Assembly: GCA_905235765.1 (NCBI GenBank)
Contig: CAJOMM010000066.1
Span: forward strand, 1-8,820
Reading direction: 5' to 3'
DNA: 8,820 bases
DNA from: an uncultured Clostridia bacterium
Lineage (GTDB): Bacteria > Bacillota > Clostridia > Christensenellales > Borkfalkiaceae
Under the pieces are notes generated by a model, which did no database searches, was not told where the DNA came from, and worked only from the letters and a program-made list of their open reading frames with translations. How positions within the stretch are numbered: position 1 is the stretch's first letter; every line of letters begins with the position of its first letter. This document shows positions 1 to 6,487 of this stretch, one piece after another. Position numbers and translations under genes: made by a program.

Positions 1-672
1 ACCGACGTTACAAAAACAATCGAGAACCGTTTTATTTTTAACGTAATATTTGACGTTATCCCTGTTTTCTTTTTGATCAAGGAAATATCCTGTTTTTTGG
101 CCGTTTTCCAGATCAACGTATAAAGCCAATCCGTTTTCCTTTATTTTAACAATCGGATCTCCGCCGCCATATATCCAGCCTTTATTTTCGTTAAGCCCCT
201 CTTTAAGCCTTATAGGAACGTCGTTTCTTTCGTAAATACCTTTTGGTGCGAATAGCTCTTTAAGTATATTGATAATTTCATTTTTTCGTAGTTCCATTGC
301 CAAAGAATGAACGGATAAATATTCGCCGTATTTATCTACAATTAAGCCAGACAAATTATCCGATTCGGAAAAAACTACTCTGTAATTATCTGAATAACCT
401 AATTTTAGCCTATAATCGTTTGCTTCGATTATCTTTTCTTTTAAAAAAGATTCGTCTATGTTTTCTTCCGTAAGTGAGGCAACTCTTATCAGAATTTTAG
501 AAAGTTGGTTTATAAATCCCAGACAAACGAATTTTCCATCCGCGGACAAAACTTTTGCAACGCTCCCCTGTTTGTCTTTGCCTAAGATTTTGGAGACTTC
601 GTTGGCATATATCCAAGGATATCCGTTAAGTATTTTCTTTTCTTCGTTCTTTTTTAATATAACAGTATACAT
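1..672 (-). CDS. rlmI: RlmI-like 23S rRNA (cytosine-C5) methyltransferase, N-terminal 224 residues (cut by window edge)
   Basis: The reading frame is open from an ATG at 672 to the first base of the window, giving 224 codons. The product is the front part of a SAM-dependent rRNA methyltransferase of the RlmI/RlmK type, which methylates a cytosine of 23S rRNA. Residues 1 to about 75 fit the N-terminal PUA RNA-binding domain (NGYPWIYANEV at 16-26). Next come ESDNLSGLIVDKYG at 103-116 and the family signature GQKTGYFLDQKENR at 191-204. The SAM-binding motif I, VLDCFCNVG, begins at 216 and is cut at the edge. The rest of the Rossmann methyltransferase domain, including the catalytic cysteine region, lies outside; full family members are near 390 residues. 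An AGGG ribosome binding site at 681-684 sits 8 nt before the ATG. The gene is divergent from the pyrophosphatase. The family call is firm; the exact target base is inferred from RlmI. Confidence 0.88.
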   Translation of the reverse strand, partial: MYTVILKKNEEKKILNGYPWIYANEVSKILGKDKQGSVAKVLSADGKFVCLGFINQLSKILIRVASLTEENIDESFLKEKIIEANDYRLKLGYSDNYRVVFSESDNLSGLIVDKYGEYLSVHSLAMELRKNEIINILKELFAPKGIYERNDVPIRLKEGLNENKGWIYGGGDPIVKIKENGLALYVDLENGQKTGYFLDQKENRDNVKYYVKNKTVLDCFCNVG

Positions 673-726
673 TATAATTACCCTAACAAAAATTTTATAT
701 ACGTTGTCTCTAATTTTTCCTAACAT

Positions 727-755
727 ATTATAACAGTTAAAGGTTTATAAATCAA
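727..755 (-). promoter_or_regulatory. Sigma-A promoter of the rRNA methyltransferase gene
   Basis: On the minus strand TTGATT (750-755) and TATAAT (727-732) are separated by exactly 17 bp, and a TG one base before the -10 box makes it an extended -10. Transcription would start near 720, leaving a leader of about 48 nt before the ATG at 672. This is a sequence match only. Confidence 0.72.
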
Positions 756-765
756 TAATAAAAAC

Positions 766-794
766 TTGAAAAAAAAATTATATTATGATAAAAT
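766..794 (+). promoter_or_regulatory. Probable sigma-A promoter of the pyrophosphatase gene; decides its start codon
   Basis: TTGAAA (766-771) and TAAAAT (789-794) are 17 bp apart. The predicted start of transcription, near 801, leaves only about 13 nt before the ATG at 814, just enough for the AAAGGA ribosome binding site at 801-806. The TTG at 766 could be read as an upstream in-frame start, but it more likely belongs to this -35 box. The short leader keeps confidence moderate. Confidence 0.5.
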
Positions 795-813
795 AAAAAA
801 AAAGGATTTTTTT

Positions 814-1299
814 ATGAATATTTGGCATGATATTGAAAGCAACAGAATAACTCCGGAAAAATTTATTGCAGTCGTTGAAATAAGCAAAGGGTCCAAACAG
901 AAATATGAGATGGATAAAAAAACCGGATTGTTGCGTTTAGACAGAATATTATATACCTCAACTCACTATCCGGCAAACTATGGATTCATACCACACACGC
1001 TTGCAGCTGACAACGATCCCTTGGACGTATTGATTTTATGTTCGGAAAGTTTAATACCTATGAGTTTAGTCGAGTGTTACCCTATTGGCGTTATAGTCAT
1101 GAACGACAACGGCGCTGTCGACGAGAAAATAATTGCAATACCTTTCGCCGATCCAAATTATAACACCTATTCAAGCATAAAGGATCTTCCCGTACATATA
1201 TTTGATGAAATGAAACACTTCTTTTCAGTATATAAACAACTTGAAAATAAAGAAACCAGCGTAGACGTCGTCGCAGACAAGCTGATGCGGTTAAGATAA
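814..1299 (+). CDS. ppa: Inorganic pyrophosphatase, family I (soluble)
   Basis: This cytoplasmic enzyme hydrolyses pyrophosphate to two phosphates and so pulls nucleotide polymerisation and tRNA charging forward. The 161-residue protein carries the family I signature DNDPLDV at 67-71 flanking residues, giving metal-binding D66, D68 and D71. Other residues that line up with the E. coli active site are E22, K30, E32, R44, Y56, D98, D103, K105, Y140 and K141. The sequence is of the clostridial type (it begins MNIWHDI and contains YPANYGFIP). I chose the ATG at 814 because AAAGGA lies 7 nt upstream and homologues begin here. A TTG start at 766 would add 16 Lys/Tyr-rich residues and overlaps a likely -35 box. 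The C-terminus after residue 145 is short and diverged but contains no catalytic residue. The gene is monocistronic and ends at a hairpin shared with the convergent methyltransferase. Confidence 0.93.
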   Translation: MNIWHDIESNRITPEKFIAVVEISKGSKQKYEMDKKTGLLRLDRILYTSTHYPANYGFIPHTLAADNDPLDVLILCSESLIPMSLVECYPIGVIVMNDNGAVDEKIIAIPFADPNYNTYSSIKDLPVHIFDEMKHFFSVYKQLENKETSVDVVADKLMRLR

Positions 1300-1387
1300 T
1301 AATAAAATCTATGGATAATTATAAAACTCATTTATACGAGTTGACAGCAAAATAAAAAAGATGCGAAAGGGCTATAACTTTTGAAAC

Positions 1388-1438
1388 TAACAAAAAATGA
1401 AGGTTTAATTTCCTTCATTTTTTGTTATTGTTTTTTTA
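1388..1438. terminator. Intrinsic terminator between convergent genes
   Basis: A perfect 16-bp inverted repeat (1388-1403 with 1412-1427) encloses an 8-nt loop and is followed on the plus strand by a T-rich run (1428-1437), so it should end pyrophosphatase transcripts. On the minus strand the right arm includes the stop codon (1425-1427) of the convergent methyltransferase gene. The same hairpin can form in that transcript, but the tract after it (GTTTC) has few U residues, so termination there is probably weaker. Confidence 0.82.
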
Positions 1439-2228
1439 CAATATAAAGTAAGTGAGAAGATAATCCTTGCAATTCAGGTTTTTCGCAAGTTGCTAGGTGA
1501 TATCTTTTAAACAAGTCCCAATCTTTATCGGGGATACTAAAATTCTTTCTACCCTCTTCAATTTCTAACACGCTATCTGTTGCAATCAGTTTCAATTTTT
1601 TTACATTTTTATCTTTGAAAAGCTTTTTAAAATCCGATATTTCAAAACCTGTGAAGCCCTGCTCTTTATACTGCTTAGGCTTAAAATCCTCTGTGAAGTT
1701 TTCTCTTATTCCATCACCGACCTCATTATTCTCCATCCATGCACAATAAATAAATGCATGAATAGGAATAAAAGCAAACATGACAATTCCATTTTTTTTG
1801 CACACACGCAGTGCTTCGTCGATTGCTCTAAGTTGATCCTCTTGAGTGTACAAGTGATACATTGGTCCTAATGAAAGTACCATGTCAAAACTTTCATTAG
1901 AAAATCTTGTAAGATTTAAAGCATCTCCCTGATAAGATTTAATATTTTTGATATCTTTTGACTTTTCTTTCAATTCCAAAACATTTTTCTTAACAAGTTC
2001 AATTGCTGTAACATCGTATCCTTCCCGTGCAAGTGTGATTGAATATCTTCCCGTGCCTGCCCCAATTTCTAGTATTTTTGCGCCTTTTTTAAGATATTTA
2101 TGAATATATTCCATCGTTGTAAAATATTCTAGTTGTCCATGACGAGATTTGATAAGTCTAGAATCTTCATCATACTTTTCATAAAGATCTGTAACAATTT
2201 TTTTGCCTTTGTTTATGTATTCTATCAT
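1425..2228 (-). CDS. Class I SAM-dependent methyltransferase, substrate unknown
   Basis: This 267-residue protein has a Rossmann methyltransferase fold. Motif I, ILEIGAGTGRYS, is at 52-63; the acidic residue that should hold the SAM ribose is E77 (VTAIEL); GDAL follows at 101-104; and FDMVLSLGPMYHLY at 114-127 is motif IV. Its overall form (an N-terminal YDEDSRL segment, then GPMYHL, and a C-terminal YHLATCEKPELQGLSSHLLYI) matches a family of uncharacterised methyltransferases common in Firmicutes. The substrate is unknown; small molecules are more likely than RNA because no RNA-binding domain or RNA-adenine motif is seen. The ATG at 2228 has a GAAGGT ribosome binding site 7-8 nt upstream. 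The gene stands alone, convergent with ppa. It has about 14 CpG in 804 nt, against about 45 in 720 nt of the adjacent aminotransferase gene, which suggests horizontal acquisition. No transmembrane segment or signal peptide is apparent. Confidence 0.88.
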   Translation of the reverse strand: MIEYINKGKKIVTDLYEKYDEDSRLIKSRHGQLEYFTTMEYIHKYLKKGAKILEIGAGTGRYSITLAREGYDVTAIELVKKNVLELKEKSKDIKNIKSYQGDALNLTRFSNESFDMVLSLGPMYHLYTQEDQLRAIDEALRVCKKNGIVMFAFIPIHAFIYCAWMENNEVGDGIRENFTEDFKPKQYKEQGFTGFEISDFKKLFKDKNVKKLKLIATDSVLEIEEGRKNFSIPDKDWDLFKRYHLATCEKPELQGLSSHLLYIVKKQ

Positions 2229-2430
2229 AATTTTACCTTCATTTTATTTTAACATAGGATATTAAAATTTTGGCTATTAAAATCAAAAAATATTAAATTT
2301 TTTATTTTGGCATTTAAACGTGTGCTTGTCTTGATACAAGTCGTTGTCGGTTCGCTCCAACGAAGACAAGCTCACAACGACAGCCTATGACAACGGCATA
2401 ATATCCGTTTAGTTGGCTGGTTAAGAGAGA
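2229..2430. other. Non-coding gap upstream of the methyltransferase gene
   Basis: I see no supportable gene here. The part next to the methyltransferase (2229-2315) is extremely AT-rich and must contain its promoter. Candidate minus-strand boxes, such as TTTAAA at about 2312-2317 and TAATAT 17 bp downstream, are too degenerate in this background to call. An 8-bp direct repeat (GCCAAAAT on the minus strand) occurs twice here. The far half (2322-2400) is a CpG-rich inverted-repeat element listed separately. Confidence 0.5.
2322..2400. repeat. CpG-rich element of overlapping inverted repeats
   Basis: GCTTGTCTT (2324-2332) pairs perfectly with AAGACAAGC (2363-2371), and inside it CGTTG (2342-2346) pairs with CAACG (2358-2362). 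The same CGTTG core can instead pair further downstream: GTCGTTGT (2340-2347) with ACAACGAC (2374-2381), or CGTTGTC (2342-2348) with GACAACG (2389-2395). The element is rich in CpG, unlike the AT-rich flank and the methyltransferase gene next to it. It lies beyond the terminator of the operon and upstream of the methyltransferase gene. It might be a dispersed intergenic repeat, a remnant of a mobile element, or a structured leader. There is no transposase or obvious target-site duplication. Confidence 0.4.
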
Positions 2431-2466
2431 ATAAAAAACACTCTAACTTTTCCAAGTTAAAGTGTT
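2431..2466 (-). terminator. Intrinsic terminator of the galK-purB-aminotransferase operon
   Basis: On the minus strand a 13-bp stem (2454-2466 with 2437-2449) contains a single G-U pair, closes on a GGAA loop (a GNRA-type tetraloop) and is followed by a run of six T (2438-2433). It lies about 44 nt past the aminotransferase stop codon. The mismatch on the plus strand (C-A) becomes a G-U pair only in the minus-strand transcript, which supports its use in that direction. Confidence 0.85.
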
Positions 2467-2509
2467 AAGTATTTAGCAAGTCTCAATTTTATTAGACTAA
2501 GCGTCTTTT

Positions 2510-3688
2510 TTATTTTGCGTTATATTCTTCAGAAAGCTTTTTAAATTGCGGCATTGAATTTATTATCGTTTTTTTATCTACGCAATAAGCGATTCTTCCG
2601 AAATCGTCGCAAGGCACCAATAATAATTCGTATTTTTTTGCTTTTTCGCAAAAAAGATCGGCATTTTGTTCAAAAGATTTAACTAACAGATAAAACGCGC
2701 CGTCCGGCTGCACACATTTGTAACCATATTCCACAAGCCCGTTATATAATATATTCCTATTTTCTTCATAAATTGAAACGTCGACTTTCGCATCTACGCA
2801 AGACGCAATAAGTTTCTGAAATAAACTCGGCGCGCAAACATACCCTAAACTTCTCCCCGCCCCGCAAATCGAATTATAAACTTTTTCCGCATTAGTCATT
2901 AAAGGAGAAACGGCGATATATCCTATTCTTTCGCCAGGAAGAGAGAGAGCTTTTGAATAAGAATAACAAACTATCGTGTCATTATAATACTTTGTTAAAT
3001 ACGGAACTTTAATGTTTCCGTAAACAAGTTCTCTATATGGTTCGTCGCTTATCAAATATATTACCGAACCGTATTCCTTTTCTTTTCTTTTTAATATTTC
3101 ACATAAAATTTTAATTTTATCTTCAGTATAAACAACGCCGCTTGGATTATTTGGAGAATTTACGATCACAGCCCTCGTCTTTTCGGTGATTTTGCTTTCA
3201 AAATCCATTTCATCAATCTGAAGCGTTCCGCTTTCCGGCTTTGAAATTACGAGTTTACCTCTTGCGTTCTCTACGAATACTTTATATTCCGTGAAATAGG
3301 GAGCAAAAACTATACACTCTTCTCCATCGTTTAATACTGCGCTTAAAGAAATAGTTAAAGAAGCCGCGGCGCCGCAAGTCATATAAATAAGTTCCGGCTT
3401 TAATCCTCCGTTATAAGTTTTGTTAACGTATTCGGCGATAGCGGTCCTCGTTTCCGGATCTCCAACGGCAGAAGTGTATCCGTGAAGAAGTGTAGGGTTG
3501 TCGGTTTCTAACATTTTTTTAAGAGTTTCGGTAACTTTTTCAGGAGGATTTACGCTTGGGTTTCCCAAACTGAAATCAAAAACGTTATCCGCGCCTATCT
3601 CCTTCTTCCTTTTTTTGCCATATTCGAAAATTTCTCTGATAACGGAACGTTTACTTCCGAGTCCATACGCTCTTTCATTATAAAACAT
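2510..3688 (-). CDS. PLP-dependent class I/II aminotransferase, aspartate-aminotransferase-like
   Basis: This 392-residue fold-type I enzyme transfers an amino group between an amino acid and a 2-oxo acid in the cytoplasm. The N-terminal part has FSLGNPSV (39-46). CGAAAS (105-110) is the phosphate-binding turn, NSPNNPSG (177-184) holds the pyridine-contacting Asn, and SDEPYREL (214-221) holds D215 and Y218. The Schiff-base lysine is K246 in SYSKALSLPGERIGY, followed by R254. R365 in FGRIAYCV is the likely substrate-carboxylate arginine. The segment just before it looks about four residues shorter than the usual GCPGYVR form of clostridial homologues (recalled, not aligned here). The amino donor cannot be read from the sequence. 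The gene is last in the operon: its ATG is 10 nt after the purB stop, and its ribosome binding site overlaps that stop codon, so translation is probably coupled. Confidence 0.9.
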   Translation of the reverse strand: MFYNERAYGLGSKRSVIREIFEYGKKRKKEIGADNVFDFSLGNPSVNPPEKVTETLKKMLETDNPTLLHGYTSAVGDPETRTAIAEYVNKTYNGGLKPELIYMTCGAAASLTISLSAVLNDGEECIVFAPYFTEYKVFVENARGKLVISKPESGTLQIDEMDFESKITEKTRAVIVNSPNNPSGVVYTEDKIKILCEILKRKEKEYGSVIYLISDEPYRELVYGNIKVPYLTKYYNDTIVCYSYSKALSLPGERIGYIAVSPLMTNAEKVYNSICGAGRSLGYVCAPSLFQKLIASCVDAKVDVSIYEENRNILYNGLVEYGYKCVQPDGAFYLLVKSFEQNADLFCEKAKKYELLLVPCDDFGRIAYCVDKKTIINSMPQFKKLSEEYNAK

Positions 3689-3695
3689 ATTTTTT

Positions 3696-3701
3696 CACCT
3701 A
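3696..3701 (-). promoter_or_regulatory. Ribosome binding site of the aminotransferase overlapping the purB stop codon
   Basis: On the minus strand the sequence TAGGTG contains both the TAG stop of purB (3701-3699) and the AGGTG ribosome binding site, 7 nt before the aminotransferase ATG at 3688. A ribosome ending purB would sit on this site, which favours translational coupling and fixes both gene ends. Confidence 0.7.
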
Positions 3702-5132
3702 TATATTTATATCAGACTTTAATCCGATAAAATCGTTATATTTTTGGATAACGGGTTCAACGCATTGAACAATAAACTCGTCTACCTGACGAGGAGCCCT
3801 GCCTACGTATTTTTCAGGTTTCAGAATATCGTCTAACTTATCCGATATTGAAGAAAACTTGGTGTTTTCCTTTATTAATTCTATCGTATTGTTTTCACCG
3901 CCGTATACTTTAACGTTTCCGCCGGCAAGCATAGAAATTTTACGTATTTCTTCATGAATTTCCTGCCTGTCTCCGCCTGCCTTAACGCATTCCATAATTA
4001 TATTTTCCGTCGCCATAAAAGGCAATTCGGATTTAACGTGTTTTTCAATTATTTTATCGTAAACTACAAGATTTTCGGAGATATTCATATATAGTTTAAG
4101 AATACCGTCTATAGCCAAAAAAGATTGAGCTATAACGATACGTTTATTGGCAGAATCATCTAACGTTCTTTCGAACCATTGAGTGGAAGACGTTATGGCG
4201 GTATTTAACGGTGTCGTAATAACAAACCTTGCCAGCGCGCACAACCTTTCGCTTCGCATGGGATTACGTTTATAAGCCATAGCCGAAGAACCTATTTGAG
4301 ATTTTTCAAATGGCTCTTCAATTTCTTTCATACTCTGTAAAAGCCTAATATCGTTTGCAAATTTATAGGCACTTTGCGCTATTTGAGATAAAACGGATAA
4401 AACCGAATAATCGAATTTTCTGGGATACGTTTGGCCCGTTACGGCAAAAACCTTACTATACCCCATTTTATTTATCACTTTTTGTTCTAAAAGTTTAACT
4501 TTTTCGTCGTCTCCGTCAAAAAGTTGCAAAAAACTTGCTTGAGTACCCGTCGTACCCTTAACTCCTCTTAATTTTACAGAATCAATAAGAAACTCCAAGT
4601 TCTCGATATCTGTTAAAAGATCCTGTATCCATAAACACGCCCTTTTACCAACAGTGGTTAATTGGGCAGGTTGACAATGAGTATATCCCAAAGTCGGAAG
4701 ATTTTTATATTTTAATGCAAAAATTTTAAGATTATTGACGACGTTGATTAGTTTTTTCAAAACGATATCGAGCGCGTCTTTAATTACGATAATTTCAGCG
4801 TTATCAGTAACGAAACAACTCGTTGCGCCGAGATGGATTATACCTGCCGCGGATTTTGCCTGTTCTCCGTATGCTTTAACGTGAGCCATAACGTCGTGCC
4901 TGACTTCTTTTTCAAACTTCTCCGCCACTTCGTAATTAATGTCGTTTTGATATTTTTTTAATTCTTCTATCTGTTCGTCGGTTATTTTAAGTCCAAGCTC
5001 TTTTTCGGATTCTGCAAGCGAAACCCAAAGTTTCCTCCATAAAGAAAACTTCTTTTGGTCTGAAAAATTTTTTAACATTTCCTCCGACGCATATCTACTT
5101 ATTAACGGGTTTTCATAAATTTCTCTATTCAT
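3699..5132 (-). CDS. purB: Adenylosuccinate lyase
   Basis: PurB cleaves fumarate from SAICAR and from adenylosuccinate, two steps of purine synthesis, as a cytoplasmic homotetramer. The 477-residue protein belongs to the fumarase/aspartase superfamily. Visible landmarks are RHDVMAH (78-84), HLGATSCFVTDN (100-111) and TLGYTHCQPAQ (147-157) with the general-acid H152. KGTTGTQASF follows at 192-201, and the mobile signature loop GSSAMAYKRNPMRSE (281-295) holds the catalytic serine at 282/283. ELPFMATENI (369-378) and KYVGRAPRQV (441-450) are typical of the long form shared by clostridia and animal ADSL. Length and start agree with that group. The ATG at 5132 has no clear ribosome binding site. 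Instead a six-codon frame (5149-5129, MSDKIL) ends in a TGA that overlaps it as ATGA. The gene is the middle one of the operon, 42 nt after galK. Confidence 0.96.
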   Translation of the reverse strand: MNREIYENPLISRYASEEMLKNFSDQKKFSLWRKLWVSLAESEKELGLKITDEQIEELKKYQNDINYEVAEKFEKEVRHDVMAHVKAYGEQAKSAAGIIHLGATSCFVTDNAEIIVIKDALDIVLKKLINVVNNLKIFALKYKNLPTLGYTHCQPAQLTTVGKRACLWIQDLLTDIENLEFLIDSVKLRGVKGTTGTQASFLQLFDGDDEKVKLLEQKVINKMGYSKVFAVTGQTYPRKFDYSVLSVLSQIAQSAYKFANDIRLLQSMKEIEEPFEKSQIGSSAMAYKRNPMRSERLCALARFVITTPLNTAITSSTQWFERTLDDSANKRIVIAQSFLAIDGILKLYMNISENLVVYDKIIEKHVKSELPFMATENIIMECVKAGGDRQEIHEEIRKISMLAGGNVKVYGGENNTIELIKENTKFSSISDKLDDILKPEKYVGRAPRQVDEFIVQCVEPVIQKYNDFIGLKSDINI

Positions 5133-5174
5133 AATATTTTGTCTGACATAAAATCTTATAAAATCGTTAGTATT

Positions 5175-6416
5175 TTACAAAACTTTTGCCCCAACACTCC
5201 TTATTTTTAACGGAAATACGTTTTCACTTCCGAAATATGCTGAACATTTAGTCAAAAAATAGTCCAAATCTGAATTTTTAATTATATTTAAAATGGTACC
5301 GGCAAAGCCGCCTCCGTGAACTCTGTTTGCCCCGTCTTTCAAAAATTTTGAACTGATGAAAAGGGATTTCGGTATTGCTTGCTCGGTTTTACCGGCAACG
5401 TAACAATTCTGTAATTTACATAGAGAACTTATCCCGGAATCACGTATCTGTTGTAAAAATATATTGTAATTTTTACCGTTTAACGCTTTAGAACAATTTT
5501 CAACTCTGCGATTTTCTTCATAAAAATGTATCGCGCGGTTAATCGCCCTATCGCTTGCTTTGACTTGACCTTTTTCCAGTCCTTCATAAAATTTGTTTTC
5601 GGATATTTCTATAAGTCTTTTTTTGCCAAAACATTTGGCAACATCTTTCATCTCTTTTGGAATAGAAGCATATTCGTCTGTTAATCCGGCATGACTACCC
5701 CCTGTATTTATCAGAACAACGGTATAATCGGAAAGATCGTCGTTGATTTCGGTAACTTCAATCTTTTTTTCGTCTTTAAAATCCAACATTTTAAGTCCGC
5801 CGAAAGATATTGCCGTTTGATCCAATAGTCCGCACGGTTTACCGAAATAAACGTTTTCGGCGTATTGAGAGAAAAGCGCTTTTTCATATTGAGAAACCTT
5901 TCCGTCGTTATATAGAAAATTCAGAATTTCACAAATCAAAACTTCAAACGACGCGGAACTTGAAACGCCCGATCCCGACAAAACGTTGCTCGACACGTAA
6001 GCGTTAAAACCTCCGATTTTATAGCCGTGATCGGTAAAGGCGCGTAAGACGCCGTAAACTAAAGCGGCAGACGTTCCTTTGCTACCGTTAAATTCTTTAT
6101 AAATTGGTACTTTAATTTCGCCGTATCCTTCACTGTATATGGTAATATCGTCGCCTGATACCGGAAGAAAAAATGCTAAAGAATCTAAACTTACGGCGGC
6201 GACGATAGCTTTGCCGCCGTTATGGTCGGTGTGATTTCCGCAAATTTCTACCCTACCGCCGGAAGAAGCGATATATGCTTTTTCTACGCCGAAACGGTTT
6301 TTAAATGCGTAAAAACATCTTTCGTATCTTGCTTTCTGTTCCGGACTATCTTTTACTCCGTAAAGTTCAATAAAATTATTTTCTATTCCGGTTAAATTTT
6401 CATATAAATTACTCAA
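5175..6416 (-). CDS. galK: Galactokinase (GHMP kinase family), clostridial type
   Basis: This cytoplasmic enzyme uses ATP to phosphorylate galactose at C1, the entry step of the Leloir pathway. The 413-residue protein shows all three GHMP motifs. The first is GRVEICGNHTDHNGG at 54-68, with H62 and D64 expected to contact sugar. The second is the ATP loop LSGSGVSSSASFE at 146-158, and the third is VHGGGFAGT at 366-374. D199 in GLLDQTAISFGG is the expected catalytic base, and GGSHAGLTDEYASIP (239-253) is a galactokinase-like segment. The first motif has Asn61 where most galactokinases have Glu (GEHTDYN); GNHTDH is a form I recall from clostridial homologues. The start is a TTG with a strong AGGGTGG site 9 nt upstream. 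There is no ATG in frame near the N-terminus. The gene opens a three-gene operon with purB and an aminotransferase; no galT or galE is nearby. Another sugar substrate is possible. Confidence 0.9.
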   Translation of the reverse strand: MSNLYENLTGIENNFIELYGVKDSPEQKARYERCFYAFKNRFGVEKAYIASSGGRVEICGNHTDHNGGKAIVAAVSLDSLAFFLPVSGDDITIYSEGYGEIKVPIYKEFNGSKGTSAALVYGVLRAFTDHGYKIGGFNAYVSSNVLSGSGVSSSASFEVLICEILNFLYNDGKVSQYEKALFSQYAENVYFGKPCGLLDQTAISFGGLKMLDFKDEKKIEVTEINDDLSDYTVVLINTGGSHAGLTDEYASIPKEMKDVAKCFGKKRLIEISENKFYEGLEKGQVKASDRAINRAIHFYEENRRVENCSKALNGKNYNIFLQQIRDSGISSLCKLQNCYVAGKTEQAIPKSLFISSKFLKDGANRVHGGGFAGTILNIIKNSDLDYFLTKCSAYFGSENVFPLKIRSVGAKVL

Positions 6417-6425
6417 AAGTCTCAG

Positions 6426-6432
6426 CCACCCT
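6426..6432 (-). promoter_or_regulatory. Ribosome binding site that sets the TTG start of galK
   Basis: AGGGTGG on the minus strand lies 9 nt upstream of the TTG at 6416. No ATG or GTG in the same frame is found near this site, so the TTG is the best start. A non-ATG start with a strong site often means modest translation. Confidence 0.7.
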
Positions 6433-6447
6433 AATATTGATGAGATA

Positions 6448-6476
6448 AGTATAACATTTTTTAAGCGAATTGTAAA
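6448..6476 (-). promoter_or_regulatory. Sigma-A promoter of the galK-purB-aminotransferase operon
   Basis: TTTACA (6471-6476) and TATACT (6448-6453) are spaced by 17 bp on the minus strand, with TG one base before the -10 box. Transcription would start near 6441, giving a leader of about 25 nt. That leaves no room for a riboswitch or attenuator ahead of galK, and I see no clear operator or catabolite-repression box. Confidence 0.8.
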
Positions 6477-6487
6477 TTTAAAATTAC

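Noticed and set aside
458..733. Plus-strand reading frame of 91 codons opposite the rRNA methyltransferase
   Set aside because: It is antisense to a clearly conserved protein, has no ribosome binding site and shows no family features.
1325..1342. Small inverted repeat AACTC...GAGTT
   Set aside because: Only five base pairs with an 8-nt loop and no T run; the strong terminator lies just downstream at 1388-1438.
1341..1346. Perfect TTGACA hexamer after the pyrophosphatase gene
   Set aside because: No -10 box lies 16-18 bp downstream, and the next gene on the plus strand is far away.
1425..2228. The methyltransferase as an Erm-type rRNA resistance gene
   Set aside because: RNA-adenine methyltransferases carry an N-(L/I)-P-(Y/F) motif IV; here the position reads LSLGPMYHL, and no Erm-specific segments are seen.
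2340..2362. GGTTCGCTCC resembles a tRNA T-arm
   Set aside because: No acceptor stem, anticodon arm or CCA-proximal pairing can be built around it on either strand.
6417..6435. AGGGTGG and CTGAGA on the minus strand, recalling pieces of T-box (AGGGTGG) and TPP riboswitch (CTGAGA) consensus
   Set aside because: The T-box consensus continues differently (N-ACCGCG) and the predicted leader is only about 25 nt, too short for either riboswitch. The purine-rich run works as the galK ribosome binding site.
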